This document shows, piece by piece, positions 50,880 to 61,251 of a DNA stretch of 64,000 nucleotides; the stretch's first letter is position 1; each line of letters begins with the position of its first letter. A program made the translations under genes and the position numbers. Under the pieces are notes generated by a model, which was given only the letters and a program-made list of their open reading frames with translations, had not been told where the DNA came from and ran no database searches. The stretch comes from Alsobacter metallidurans (GTDB taxonomy: Bacteria; Pseudomonadota; Alphaproteobacteria; Rhizobiales; Beijerinckiaceae), in assembly GCF_014636935.1 (NCBI RefSeq), contig NZ_BMES01000003.1:494977-558976 (forward strand), written 5' to 3'.

Positions 50880-51764
50880 ATGAGCACCATCGGCTTCATC
50901 GGCCTCGGCAACATGGGCGCGCCCATGGCGGCGAATCTCGTCAAGGCTGGCCATCGCGTGATCGGCTACGATCTGCTGCCCGCAAACGCTGCCGCCGCAG
51001 AGGCCGAGGGCGTCGCGATCGCGTCGACCGCGGCGGATGCGGTGCGCGACGCCGATGTGGTGGTGACCATGTTGCCGGCCGGCCGCCACGTTCTGGCGGT
51101 GTGGGCCGACGTGCTCACGCATGCGCGGCGCGGCGCGCTGTTCATCGATTCCTCAACCATCGACGTCGACAGCGCCCGGCAGGCGCATGATCTGGCCGCA
51201 CAGGCAGGCATGGCTTCGGTGGACGCGCCCGTGTCGGGCGGCACCGGGGGCGCCAAGGCCGGCACGCTGACGTTCATGTGCGGCGGCGCGGCCGAGGCTT
51301 TTGCGACTGCGCGGCCGTTGTTGGAGGCGATGGGCAAGAAGATTGTCCATTGCGGCGACGCCGGCGCCGGGCAGGCGGCCAAGATCTGCAACAACATGAT
51401 CCTCGGCATCTCGATGATCGGCGTCTGCGAGGCCTTCGCGCTGGGCGAGAAGCTTGGCTTGTCGCATCAGGCCCTATTCGACGTCGCGTCCACGTCGTCC
51501 GGCCAGTGCTGGTCGCTCACGACATATTGCCCCGTGCCCGGGCCGGTGCCGACGAGCCCGGCCAACAACGGCTACAATCCCGGATTCGCGGCCGCCCTGA
51601 TGCTGAAGGACCTGCGGCTCTCGCAGGACGCCGCGCAGTCGGCCGGAGCGTCAACGCCGCTGGGCCAGCACGCAGCGCAGATCTACGAGGCTTTCGAAGC
51701 CGCGGGATTCGGCGGCAAGGATTTTTCGGGGATCATCGAGCATCTGCGCCAGAAGAGCGCCTGA
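50880..51764 (+). CDS. mmsB: 3-hydroxyisobutyrate dehydrogenase
   Basis: Oxidises 3-hydroxyisobutyrate to methylmalonate semialdehyde, the substrate of MmsA. The 294-residue beta-hydroxyacid dehydrogenase has the Rossmann motif GFIGLGNMGAPMAANL, the substrate-binding DAPVSGGTGGAKAGTLTFM and the catalytic Lys in GAGQAAKICNNMILGISMIG. The C-terminal YNPGFAAALMLKDLRLSQDA is typical. It begins 25 nt after the dehydrogenase stop. Confidence 0.95.
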   Translation: MSTIGFIGLGNMGAPMAANLVKAGHRVIGYDLLPANAAAAEAEGVAIASTAADAVRDADVVVTMLPAGRHVLAVWADVLTHARRGALFIDSSTIDVDSARQAHDLAAQAGMASVDAPVSGGTGGAKAGTLTFMCGGAAEAFATARPLLEAMGKKIVHCGDAGAGQAAKICNNMILGISMIGVCEAFALGEKLGLSHQALFDVASTSSGQCWSLTTYCPVPGPVPTSPANNGYNPGFAAALMLKDLRLSQDAAQSAGASTPLGQHAAQIYEAFEAAGFGGKDFSGIIEHLRQKSA

Positions 51765-51765
51765 C

Positions 51766-52191
51766 TCACCAGACAAGCGCGAACGCCCCCGCGAGGGCGG
51801 CGTAGCGGGCGAGCTTGGCGACGCCCACGACCAGCACGAACAGCCAGAACGGCGTGCGCGCGATCCCGGCCATCACGGTGAGCGGGTCGCCGATGATCGG
51901 CGTCCACGACAGCAGCAGCGACCAAACCCCGTAGCGGGCGTACCAGCGCTCGTATCGGTCGAACGTCGCGGGTTTCACCGGAAAGCGCGGGTGATCGCGG
52001 TAATGCGCCGCCCAGCGGCCGATCGCCCAGTTGGCGCAGGAGCCGAGCGTATTGCCCAGCGTGGCGAAGGCGAGCGCAGGTGGAAGCGCGCCGCCATGCG
52101 CCAGAACCGCCAGGAATGCGGCTTCGGACGAGCCTGGCAGCAAGGTGGCGCTCAGAAAGGCGGCCGCGAACAGTCCGGCGGATTCGATCAT
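51766..52191 (-). CDS. SNARE-associated/YqaA family membrane protein
   Basis: A 141-residue membrane protein with about four helices. The family signature is split between [19 protein letters not shown], the polar re-entrant-like [17 protein letters not shown] and [25 protein letters not shown]. This matches the YqaA/DedA-like group, some of whose members act as lipid scramblases or support membrane homeostasis. It converges on mmsB with a 1-nt gap between stop codons. Confidence 0.85.
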   Translation of the reverse strand: MIESAGLFAAAFLSATLLPGSSEAAFLAVLAHGGALPPALAFATLGNTLGSCANWAIGRWAAHYRDHPRFPVKPATFDRYERWYARYGVWSLLLSWTPIIGDPLTVMAGIARTPFWLFVLVVGVAKLARYAALAGAFALVW

Positions 52192-52310
52192 GCGCGTCCC
52201 GGCGGGATCGACGCGCCGCTGCGGCTTGGCCTTGCCCCCGGCGTCACCCCATAGCTAAATCGGCGCGAAACACAAAGCCGCAAGGCCCACATAGGCCGGG
52301 GAGTATTTCC

Positions 52311-53804
<1,494 letters not shown>

Positions 53805-53808
53805 CGCC

Positions 53809-54744
53809 CTAGGCCGCGGCGCGGCTGCGGGCGCGCTGCCCGGTCACGCCTTCGCCCGAGAACACGAGATCGGCCGGGCGCTCGACCCGGATCGGGCGTG
53901 GGCCGTCCCGCAGCGTGGCGCGGATCTCTTCCGCGAGTGCGGCGGCTTCCGGCGAGCGGCCCTGGCTGACCAGGAGGCCGATGCGGTTCGTCGGCAGAGC
54001 CGGCAGCCCGGCGCTCTCGTCCAGAAGCCGCATGCCGGGACCAACCGCGCATTCCGGAAACACCGTCACGGCGAGCCCGGCCCGCACCACCGGCGCGAGG
54101 GCCGCCTGGCTCGACGACGCGAGCAACTGGCGCCAGCCGATGCCGGCTTCTTCGAGCGCCTCGATGGCGGCGCGACGCCACGCGCAGGTCGGGCCTGAAA
54201 GGGCGAGCGGCAGCGGCCGCGCCTCATGCGCGCAGGACGCGACGCCGACGATCCAGCGCAACGGCTCCTCGCGGAGCGCCTCGGCGCCCTTCAGCGAGCC
54301 GCAATCCGTGATGATCGCCATGTCGACGTCGCGCACCGCCACGCGTTCGCCAAGGGACTGCGAACCCTCACAAACCACCGAGATCTCGACCAGCGGATGC
54401 CGGCGCATGAAGCGCGTCACGATCTCGGGCAGGAAAGTGTCCGCATAGTCGTCCGGAATCCCGAGCCGCACCCGGCCGGCAAGCGCCTTGTGGGACACGG
54501 ACGCAAACGCGGCCGCCTCGAGCTGCAGCATCTGGCGCGCGTAGTCGACGAGCTTCTCGCCGTCCTCGGACAGGCGAACGCCGCGGCCCTGCTTGGCGAA
54601 GAGGGGGCGGCCGAGCACGTCTTCGAGGCGGCGGATCTGCATCGACACCGCCGACTGCGTCTTGTTCACGCGCTCGGCCGCGCGGGTGAAGCTGCCTGTG
54701 TCGATGATGGCCACGAATGAACGCAATTGATCGGTGTCGAGCAT
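53809..54744 (-). CDS. LysR-family transcriptional regulator
   Basis: A 311-residue LysR protein. The HTH lies at residues 4-63 (DQLRSFVAIIDTGSFTRAAERVNKTQSAVSMQIRRLEDVLG); the rest is the effector domain (RVRLGIPDDYADTFLPEIV). ATG 54744 follows GAGGAG. Divergent to it is a DUF1127 gene, a recurrent pairing in this order; control of that gene is a reasonable inference. The glpK gene converges with it and is less likely to be its target. Confidence 0.9.
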   Translation of the reverse strand: MLDTDQLRSFVAIIDTGSFTRAAERVNKTQSAVSMQIRRLEDVLGRPLFAKQGRGVRLSEDGEKLVDYARQMLQLEAAAFASVSHKALAGRVRLGIPDDYADTFLPEIVTRFMRRHPLVEISVVCEGSQSLGERVAVRDVDMAIITDCGSLKGAEALREEPLRWIVGVASCAHEARPLPLALSGPTCAWRRAAIEALEEAGIGWRQLLASSSQAALAPVVRAGLAVTVFPECAVGPGMRLLDESAGLPALPTNRIGLLVSQGRSPEAAALAEEIRATLRDGPRPIRVERPADLVFSGEGVTGQRARSRAAA

Positions 54745-54952
54745 CGGGGGGCTCCTCGGACCTGCAACGGCGAACTTTTCAACTGGAACCGCGGAACAAA
54801 ACCTCTGAGGGCGCCAGCAATCTCGTTTCGCGATGAGAGACATTAAAACCATTCGTTAGACCGATCAATAGGCCTGCTCCATGTTTATCCAATCGGAAAC
54901 AACGATGGATGGATCACCCATCGCTCCAGGACACACCTCAAGGAGAAGATCC

Positions 54953-55255
54953 ATGGCCCTGATCATGACGAGACCCGCAAGCCGCCGCATCGGCCCTACT
55001 CCCGATCGGAGCCGCTGGCTCGAGCCGACCCGCCGCACCGCGCTCTGGTTGTTCGGCTGGCCTGTGCGCTATGTGCGCGCCCGCCGCAATCTCGCGGTGC
55101 TGGCCGCCATGTCGGACATGCAGCTGAAGGACATCGGCCTTTACCGCGCCGACGTGGTGAGCGCGACCGCGCTGCCGCGCGACGAGGACCCGACGCCCCA
55201 GCTCGCCGCGCTGGTGCGCGAGCGCCGGCAGTATCGTGGCGCTCGGCGCGGTTGA
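54953..55255 (+). CDS. DUF1127 domain protein
   Basis: A 100-residue protein. The DUF1127 segment is at the centre: RRNLAVLAAMSDMQLKDIGLYRADV, an Arg-rich helix-turn-helix-like motif. An unusually basic N terminus (RPASRRIGPTPDRSR) precedes it. ATG 54953 follows AAGGAGAAGATCC. In other alphaproteobacteria small DUF1127 proteins bind RNA and affect phosphate and carbon metabolism; this longer form is less studied. The 208-bp upstream gap is shared with the divergent LysR gene. Confidence 0.85.
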   Translation: MALIMTRPASRRIGPTPDRSRWLEPTRRTALWLFGWPVRYVRARRNLAVLAAMSDMQLKDIGLYRADVVSATALPRDEDPTPQLAALVRERRQYRGARRG

Positions 55256-55316
55256 GCGGGGCCGGCTCGACAGGAAACGCCCCGCATGGCTTCCTGTATG
55301 AAACGGAGGTGCAGGG

Positions 55317-55934
55317 ATGACGATTGAAAGCTGGCTGGCCTTCACGGCTGCGTCCGCGGTGCTGCTCGTCATCCCTGGCCCAACAATCCTGCTGGTGATC
55401 TCCTACGCGCTGGGCCAGGGCTGGCGCACCGCCCTCCCGATGGCCGTCGGCGTCGCGCTGGGCGACTTCACCGCCATGACGGTGTCGATGCTCGGCCTCG
55501 GCGCGGTGCTGGCCGCGAGCGCCGCCGTGTTCACGGCGCTGAAATGGGTCGGCGCCGCCTATCTCGTGTATCTCGGCGTCAAGCTCTGGCGCGCCGGCGG
55601 CAGGCTGGATGTCTCGGCCCGCACGGACGCCGCGCCGGTCTGGCGCATGCTCGCGCATGCGTGGCTGGTCACCGCGCTCAATCCAAAGGGCATCACCTTC
55701 TTCGTCGCGTTCCTGCCCCAGTTCCTAGACCCCAAGGCCGACTTCCTGACCCAGATGGCGATCTTCGAGGCGACGTTCCTGACGCTGGCCTTCGCGAATG
55801 CGTTCGGCTACGCGCTGATCGCCTCGCGGGCGCGCGCGGTCGTGAGCAACCCGAAGGCAATCATGGCGGTGAACCGGATCGGCGGCGGACTGCTGATCGG
55901 CGCAGGCGTCGCGGTGGCGGCCCGGACCGCGTGA
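55317..55934 (+). CDS. LysE/RhtB family amino-acid exporter
   Basis: A 205-residue membrane protein with about six helices. The family motif is at the N terminus: FTAASAVLLVIPGPTILLVISYALGQGWRTALPMAVGVALGD. The conserved segment ALNPKGITFFVAFLPQFLDP is present in the middle. Members export lysine, homoserine, threonine or leucine; the substrate is unknown. It follows the DUF1127 gene by 61 nt. Confidence 0.9.
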   Translation: MTIESWLAFTAASAVLLVIPGPTILLVISYALGQGWRTALPMAVGVALGDFTAMTVSMLGLGAVLAASAAVFTALKWVGAAYLVYLGVKLWRAGGRLDVSARTDAAPVWRMLAHAWLVTALNPKGITFFVAFLPQFLDPKADFLTQMAIFEATFLTLAFANAFGYALIASRARAVVSNPKAIMAVNRIGGGLLIGAGVAVAARTA

Positions 55935-55937
55935 TGC

Positions 55938-57599
55938 TCAGGCTTCGCTGCGCTTGAGCAGGTAATCGAGCCCGCCGACGCGGTACCAGCGATACGCATA
56001 GGCGTCGAGCAGCAGGCAGTGTTCGCCCTTGTCGTTCGGCTGGCTGTGGTCGTCCGACAGGACGTTGATCAACGCCGGCGCGGTGTCATCCAACCCGAGC
56101 CCGAACGTCACCTCGTGCGGCTTGCCGTCGAGATTGTGGATCACCACCACCGAGTTGTTGCGCCAGTCGTAGCGCAGAGCCAGCACGGCGGGATCGCCGG
56201 TGTCCAGCACCGTGAAATCGCCCCAGCCGATCTCCGGCATTTCCTTGCGCATGCGGATCACACGCTCGGTCCAGTTCAGCATCGACTCCGGGTCGCGCCG
56301 CTGTTCGGCTGCGTTGACGCGTTCGAAGCCATAAGCGCCGCCGCTGATCACCGGGCTCACCGGCTTGGAGCTTTTCGTGAAGCCGCCATGCGGCTCGGTC
56401 GACCACTGCATCGGCGTCCGCGCGCAGTTGCGCTCCGGCAGATTGAGGTCGTCCCCCATGCCGAGCTCGTCGCCGTAGCGCAGCACCGGCGTGCCCGGCA
56501 GCGTGAACATCAGGCTGTAGGCGAGCTCCAGCCGCCGCTTGTCGCCGTCCAGCATGGGGGCGAGCCGCCGGCGGATGCCGCGGTCGTAAAGCTGCATGCT
56601 CTTGTCGGGGCCGAATTCCGCGAACACCTTCTCACGCTGCTGCGGCTTCAGGCGCCCGAGGTCGAGCTCGTCGTGGTTGCGCAGGAAAAGCCCCCATTGC
56701 GCCGTGGCGGGCCGCGGCTTGGTGGCTTCCATGGCCTCGACCAGCGGGCCCGTATCGGCGGCCGCCAGCGCGTAGAACAGGTGCTGGTTGACCTGGAAGT
56801 TGAACATCATCTGCATGCGGTCGCCGTCATGGCCGAAATAGTCCATGTCGGTCTCGGGCAGCACGTTGGCCTCGGCCAGGATCACCGAGTCGCCCTGCCG
56901 CCACTGGAGGAACTCCCGGAAGGTTCGCAGCATGTCGTATTGCTCGACCGGCTTCTTCACATCCGCGCCCTTCGTGCCGATCACGAACGGCAGCGCGTCC
57001 ATGCGGAAGCCCGACACGCCGAGCTGGATCCAGAATCCCATGATCTTCAGGATCTCGGCCTGCACGCGCGGATTGGCGGTATTTAGGTCCGGCTGGAACT
57101 CGTAGAAGCGGTGGAAATAATACTCGCCAGCCGCCTCGTCGCGCGTCCAGGTGGTCTTCTGCACGCCCGGAAACACCATGCCCTCGTTGGCGTTGGTGGG
57201 CTTCTTCTTGGACCACACGTACCAGTCGCGATAGGGCGAATCCGGGCTCTTGCGGGCGTCCTGGAACCACGGATGCTGGTCCGACGTGTGGTTCACGACG
57301 AGGTCGATCAATACCCGGATGCCGCGCTGCTTGGCGCCGTGCGTGAATTCCACGAAGTCGCCCAGCGTGCCGAAGCGCGGATCGACGCCGTAGTAGTCGG
57401 CGACGTCGTAGCCGTCGTCCTTGCCCGGCGAGGGCTGGAACGGCATGAGCCAGATCGCCGTGACGCCGAGGCCGTGCAGGTAGTCGAGGCGCCGAAGCAG
57501 GCCCTGGAAGTCGCCCACTCCGTCGCCGTTGGCGTCCATGAAGGTTTCGACCGACAGGCAATAGATGACGGCGTTCTTGTACCAGAGGTCGTTGATCAC
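55938..57599 (-). CDS. GH13 alpha-amylase family enzyme, trehalose synthase-like
   Basis: A 553-residue GH13 enzyme. The start (NDLWYKNAVIYCLSVETF) and the sequence NGDGVGDFQGLLRRLDYLHGLGVTAIWLMPFQPSP resemble trehalose synthase (maltose alpha-D-glucosyltransferase). Catalytic residues are the nucleophile Asp in GFRMDALPF, the acid Glu in ILAEANV, and the transition-state Asp in FLRNHDEL. The GTG at 57599 follows GAGGAG. It diverges from pqqA. Whether it makes trehalose from maltose or degrades a glucan cannot be settled here. No maltokinase domain is fused. Confidence 0.8.
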   Translation of the reverse strand: MINDLWYKNAVIYCLSVETFMDANGDGVGDFQGLLRRLDYLHGLGVTAIWLMPFQPSPGKDDGYDVADYYGVDPRFGTLGDFVEFTHGAKQRGIRVLIDLVVNHTSDQHPWFQDARKSPDSPYRDWYVWSKKKPTNANEGMVFPGVQKTTWTRDEAAGEYYFHRFYEFQPDLNTANPRVQAEILKIMGFWIQLGVSGFRMDALPFVIGTKGADVKKPVEQYDMLRTFREFLQWRQGDSVILAEANVLPETDMDYFGHDGDRMQMMFNFQVNQHLFYALAAADTGPLVEAMEATKPRPATAQWGLFLRNHDELDLGRLKPQQREKVFAEFGPDKSMQLYDRGIRRRLAPMLDGDKRRLELAYSLMFTLPGTPVLRYGDELGMGDDLNLPERNCARTPMQWSTEPHGGFTKSSKPVSPVISGGAYGFERVNAAEQRRDPESMLNWTERVIRMRKEMPEIGWGDFTVLDTGDPAVLALRYDWRNNSVVVIHNLDGKPHEVTFGLGLDDTAPALINVLSDDHSQPNDKGEHCLLLDAYAYRWYRVGGLDYLLKRSEA

Positions 57600-57865
57600 G
57601 CCCCGTCTCCTCGAACCAAGTTGAACGGACGGCGCCGTTGGGGCGCGGTTCAGCGGCAAATCACGAGGGTGCGGGATGGTTCCTCGCCGGATCGCCCGCG
57701 AGGGCCGCCGAAAAAACGTCATCGCGACACGTCGCGGTCTGCGGCCTCGCGACGCATGCGGCTCTTAGACTACGAGGGTCAGGACAGCCGCCCGAACTTT
57801 TGCTAGCGTCTTCAGTTGTGGGAAGACGCCGCGAAAGGCGCCGCCCCCTTTTGGAGGAGCTGTCT
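57600..57865. promoter_or_regulatory. Divergent region between the GH13 gene and pqqA
   Basis: 266 bp holding the upstream signals of both genes. An inverted repeat GCGTCTTC-N8-GAAGACGC lies at 57806-57829, 37 bp before the pqqA ATG. The stretch GAACTTTTGCTAGCG just left of it is AT-richer and could include a pqqA promoter, but no clear -35/-10 pair is seen. Confidence 0.4.
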
Positions 57866-57958
57866 ATGGCTTGGACGACCCCGGAACTCACCGAAATCTG
57901 CGTCGGCATGGAAGTAACGAGCTACGAATCCGCCGAGATCGAGCCCGTCGAGTTTTAA
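57866..57958 (+). CDS. pqqA: PQQ precursor peptide PqqA
   Basis: A 30-residue ribosomally made peptide that is the backbone of pyrroloquinoline quinone. The conserved core EVTSY holds Glu16 and Tyr20, the two residues cross-linked by PqqE and later excised to become PQQ. The surrounding motif CVGMEVTSYESAEI is nearly identical to other alphaproteobacterial PqqA sequences. ATG 57866 follows GGAGGAG. Two hairpins, one a strong terminator, separate it from pqqB, so most transcripts may contain pqqA alone. Confidence 0.96.
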   Translation: MAWTTPELTEICVGMEVTSYESAEIEPVEF

Positions 57959-57988
57959 GCTGCCGTCGCGAATGCGACGTTTCTGATC

Positions 57989-58019
57989 AACGCCGCCGCC
58001 CACGAGCGGCGGCGTTTTT
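57989..58019 (+). terminator. Intrinsic terminator between pqqA and pqqB
   Basis: CGCCGCCGC (57991-57999) pairs with GCGGCGGCG (58006-58014) around CCACGA, preceded by AA and followed by TTTTT. A smaller stem CGTCGC-GAAT-GCGACG-TTTCT (57964-57983) precedes it. Read-through would supply the downstream pqqBCDE genes, and termination would raise the PqqA to enzyme ratio. Confidence 0.88.
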
Positions 58020-58041
58020 GTGACGGGGGCGACGATCGCCG

Positions 58042-58941
58042 ATGCGGATCATCGTGCTGGGGTCGGCCGCCGGGGGCGGCTTTCCGCAATGGAATTGTGG
58101 CTGCCCGAATTGTCGCCGCGCCTGGGCGGGCGATCCCGCCTTGCGTCCGCGCACACAGTCCAGCCTGGCCGTGACGGCAGATGGCGAGCGGTGGCTACTC
58201 CTGAACGCTTCTCCCGACATTCGCCAGCAGATCCTGGCGACGCCTGCCCTTCAACCGCGCCATGACGGGCGAGACAGCCCGATCGCATCCGTGCTCCTGA
58301 CGAACGGCGACGTCGACCACGTCGCCGGCCTCCTGACCTTGCGCGAGAAGCAGCCCTTCGACCTCCACGCGACGCGCGCGACCTTCGATATCCTCCGCCA
58401 CGACCGCATCTTCGGCGTTCTCGACCGAGCCGTGGTGCGTGAGCGCGAGCTCGTGCTCGATCGAGCCACCGCGATAGGTGGCGGGCTGACGGTGCGGGCC
58501 TTTGCGATCTCCGGCAAGACGCCCCTCTACATGGAAACCGGAGAGGTCGAGGTCGGGGCCGAAACGGAGAGCGTCATCGGCCTGGAGGTCGACGACGGCC
58601 GCAGCCGCTTTGTTTACGCGCCCGGCTGCGCGGCGATCACCCCCGCCCTGCGGGACCGTCTCGCCGGCGCGCCGCTCGTCTTCTTCGATGGCACGACCTT
58701 TACGGACGACGAGATGCCGCGCCTCGGCCTGTCGCCGAAAACCGCAAGGCGCATGGGTCACACGCCCATGTCGGGACCGGACGGCTCCATGGCGCTGCTC
58801 GCCGATGTGCCGATCGGCAGGCGCGTTTATGTTCACATCAACAACACCAACCCGGTTCTGGTGGAAACATCGCCGGAACGCGCCACGGTTGAAGCCGCCG
58901 GTTGGGTTGTCGCCCATGACGGCATGGAGTTCGAGCTATGA
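58042..58941 (+). CDS. pqqB: PQQ biosynthesis protein PqqB
   Basis: A 299-residue MBL-fold protein, proposed to hydroxylate the Glu-Tyr intermediate. The N terminus RIIVLGSAAGGGFPQWNCGCPNC contains the Cys-x-Cys-x2-Cys zinc site typical of PqqB. The MBL motif is altered to TNGDVDHVAGLLTLRE, and MGHTPMSGPDGSM and HINNTNPVL are family signatures. It overlaps pqqC by 4 nt (ATGA). Confidence 0.96.
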   Translation: MRIIVLGSAAGGGFPQWNCGCPNCRRAWAGDPALRPRTQSSLAVTADGERWLLLNASPDIRQQILATPALQPRHDGRDSPIASVLLTNGDVDHVAGLLTLREKQPFDLHATRATFDILRHDRIFGVLDRAVVRERELVLDRATAIGGGLTVRAFAISGKTPLYMETGEVEVGAETESVIGLEVDDGRSRFVYAPGCAAITPALRDRLAGAPLVFFDGTTFTDDEMPRLGLSPKTARRMGHTPMSGPDGSMALLADVPIGRRVYVHINNTNPVLVETSPERATVEAAGWVVAHDGMEFEL

Positions 58942-59699
58942 ACCAGAGCCAAGCCTCCGAGGCGGTGTTGTCGCCCCACGAGCTGGAAGCCGCCCTTCGC
59001 GACATCGGGGCCAGGCGCTACCACAATCTCCATCCCTTCCATCGGCGTCTCCACGGCGGCGAATGCACGCGCGACGAGGTCCGCGCCTGGGCGCTGAACC
59101 GTTATTGCTACCAGGCCGCGATCCCGATCAAGGACGCCACCGTGCTCACCCGCATGCCGACCGCCGACCTGCGGCGGGAATGGCGCCGCCGCATCGTCGA
59201 CCACGACGGCTCCGCTCCGGGCGACGGCGGCATCGCGCGCTGGCTTCGCCTCACCGAAGGCCTTGGCCTGGATCGCGACTACGTCGAGTCGATGCGCGGC
59301 GCCCTTCCGGCGACGCGCTTCGCCGTGGACGCTTATGTGAGGTTCTGCGCCGAAAAGACGTTGCTGGAGGCCATCGCGTCATCGCTGACCGAGCTGTTTT
59401 CACCGCAGATCATCGGCGAGCGCCTGTCCGGCATGCTGGCGCACTACGATTTCGTCAGCGCCGACACGATGGCGTATTTCACCGCCCGCCCGCCCCAGGC
59501 CGCGCAGGATTCCGCCTTTGCGCTCGCCTATGTTTTGGAGCACGCCCGCACGGCCGAACGGCAGCAGGCCTGCTTGGCGGCCCTCACGTTCAAGACCGAC
59601 GTGCTCTGGGTGCAGCTCGACGCGCTCTGGCACGCCTATGTGGAAGGACACCTGCCGCCCGGCGCCTGGCGACCGGACGAACGCGAGGGGCTGCGATGA
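58938..59699 (+). CDS. pqqC: Pyrroloquinoline-quinone synthase PqqC
   Basis: Cofactorless oxidase that makes the last ring closure and eight-electron oxidation of PQQ. The 253-residue helical protein has RYHNLHPFHRRLHGGE (active-site His), WALNRYCYQAAIPIKDA, DHDG and FKTDVLWVQLDALWHAYVEGHLPPGAW. It is a separate gene here, not fused to pqqD as in Methylobacterium extorquens. It overlaps pqqB and pqqD by 4 nt each. Confidence 0.97.
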   Translation: MNQSQASEAVLSPHELEAALRDIGARRYHNLHPFHRRLHGGECTRDEVRAWALNRYCYQAAIPIKDATVLTRMPTADLRREWRRRIVDHDGSAPGDGGIARWLRLTEGLGLDRDYVESMRGALPATRFAVDAYVRFCAEKTLLEAIASSLTELFSPQIIGERLSGMLAHYDFVSADTMAYFTARPPQAAQDSAFALAYVLEHARTAERQQACLAALTFKTDVLWVQLDALWHAYVEGHLPPGAWRPDEREGLR

Positions 59700-59986
59700 C
59701 GGCGGAACCCGCTGGTCTTGCGGATGACGCGCGGCCCAAGCTGGCCCGTGGCGTCAAGCTCAAGCGTGACGGCGTCCGCGGCGCCTGGGTGCTGCTCGCG
59801 CCCGAGCGTGTGATCCAGCCCAATCCGGTTGCGGCCGAGATCCTGCAGCGGCTCGACGGCGTGCGCACCGTGGTGGAGATCGTGGACGACCTCGCCCAAG
59901 CCTTCCAGGCGCCGCGCGAGCGAATCGACGCGGACGTGCGCGCGCTGTTGTCGGACCTCCTCGCCAAGCGCATGGTCGTGACATGA
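59696..59986 (+). CDS. pqqD: PQQ biosynthesis peptide chaperone PqqD
   Basis: A 96-residue winged-helix RiPP recognition element that binds PqqA and presents it to PqqE. It shows the family pattern [39 protein letters not shown] and the C-terminal [22 protein letters not shown]. It starts in the pqqC stop (ATGA) and ends in the pqqE start (ATGA). Confidence 0.95.
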   Translation: MTAEPAGLADDARPKLARGVKLKRDGVRGAWVLLAPERVIQPNPVAAEILQRLDGVRTVVEIVDDLAQAFQAPRERIDADVRALLSDLLAKRMVVT

Positions 59987-61107
59987 ACCAGGTGACGCCT
60001 CCGCCCGCCGCGCCGCTCGGCCTGCTGGCCGAACTGACGCACCGCTGCGCGCTCGGGTGCCCCTATTGCTCCAACCCGCTGGAGCTGGAGGCGCGATCGC
60101 GCGAGCTCTCGACCGACGAGTGGAAGCGCGTGTTTTCCGAAGCCGCCGCGTTGGGCGTCCTTCAGGTCCACCTGTCGGGCGGCGAGCCGGCCCTGCGGCG
60201 CGACATCGTCGAACTGGTCGCGCACTGCGCCCGCGAAGGGCTTTACACCAACCTGATCACCTCCGGCGTCGGTTACCGGCCCGAGCTGATCGCTCAGCTC
60301 GCCGAGGCGGGCCTCGACCACGTCCAGCTCTCGGTGCAGGACTCCGAGCCCGGCTCGGCCGACCACATCGGCGGCTACAACGGCGCGTTCGAGCGCAAGC
60401 GCGAGATCGCGCGCCGCACGGTCGAGACCGGCGTGCCGCTCACGATCAACGCCGTCATCCACCGCGCCAACGTGGCGCGTGCGCCCGACATGGTCATGCT
60501 GGCGCTGGACTGGGGCGCGGGACGCGTCGAGATCGCCCACACGCAGTATTATGGCTGGGCGCTCCCCAACCGCGCGCTGCTGATGCCGCCGCGAAACGCC
60601 GCGCTGGCCGCCATCGCGGCCGTGGAGGCGCTCAAGATCGAATTGCACGGGCGCATCGCGATCGACCACGTGCTGCCCGACTACCACGCCAACGTGCCCA
60701 AGGCCTGCATGGGCGGGTGGGGCCGCCGCACGCTCAACGTTACTCCGGCCGGCAAGGTGCTGCCCTGCCATGCGTCCGAGAGCATCCCGGGCCTGGAATT
60801 CTGGTCCGTCCGCGAGCACGCGCTGGGCGATGTCTGGCGCGCCAATCCGGCTTTCCAGGCCTATCGCGGAACCGGCTGGATGAAGGAGCCCTGCCTGTCC
60901 TGCGCTCGCCGCGAGGTGGATTTCGGCGGTTGCCGCTGCCAGGCGTTGATGCTGACGGGCGACGCCGCAAATACGGACCCGGTTTGCCATCTCTCGCCGC
61001 ACCACGATCGCATTCTGTCTGCGGTCGAAGCGGATGGCGTGGGCGAGGGAGCGCCGGCCGCCGCTTACGAATATCGCCGGTTTACGCGCGCGGACGTCGT
61101 CGGCTGA
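59983..61107 (+). CDS. pqqE: Radical SAM peptide cross-linking enzyme PqqE
   Basis: Uses SAM and iron-sulfur clusters to join Glu16 and Tyr20 of PqqA. The 374-residue protein has the radical-SAM motif CALGCPYC (residues about 22-29), [16 protein letters not shown] and a C-terminal SPASM domain with clustered Cys ([33 protein letters not shown]). It is the last pqq gene. pqqF and pqqG peptidase genes are absent, so processing must use proteases encoded elsewhere. Confidence 0.96.
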   Translation: MNQVTPPPAAPLGLLAELTHRCALGCPYCSNPLELEARSRELSTDEWKRVFSEAAALGVLQVHLSGGEPALRRDIVELVAHCAREGLYTNLITSGVGYRPELIAQLAEAGLDHVQLSVQDSEPGSADHIGGYNGAFERKREIARRTVETGVPLTINAVIHRANVARAPDMVMLALDWGAGRVEIAHTQYYGWALPNRALLMPPRNAALAAIAAVEALKIELHGRIAIDHVLPDYHANVPKACMGGWGRRTLNVTPAGKVLPCHASESIPGLEFWSVREHALGDVWRANPAFQAYRGTGWMKEPCLSCARREVDFGGCRCQALMLTGDAANTDPVCHLSPHHDRILSAVEADGVGEGAPAAAYEYRRFTRADVVG

Positions 61108-61251
61108 GTTGCGGGCGCTCGCGCCTGTCTTAGTCCCACAGAACTAGGGCTGAGCCGTAGCAAGGCGCGGCTTTGCGCCTGTAATCTGTGCAACCGCGTG
61201 TTTGCGGGCCGGGAGTGGCGTTCCGATCGTCCGGCCAGGGTGTGTGTGTCG

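Noticed and set aside
58938..59986. pqqCD fusion as in Methylobacterium extorquens
   Set aside because: pqqC has a stop at 59697-59699 that overlaps the pqqD ATG, so the two are separate genes.
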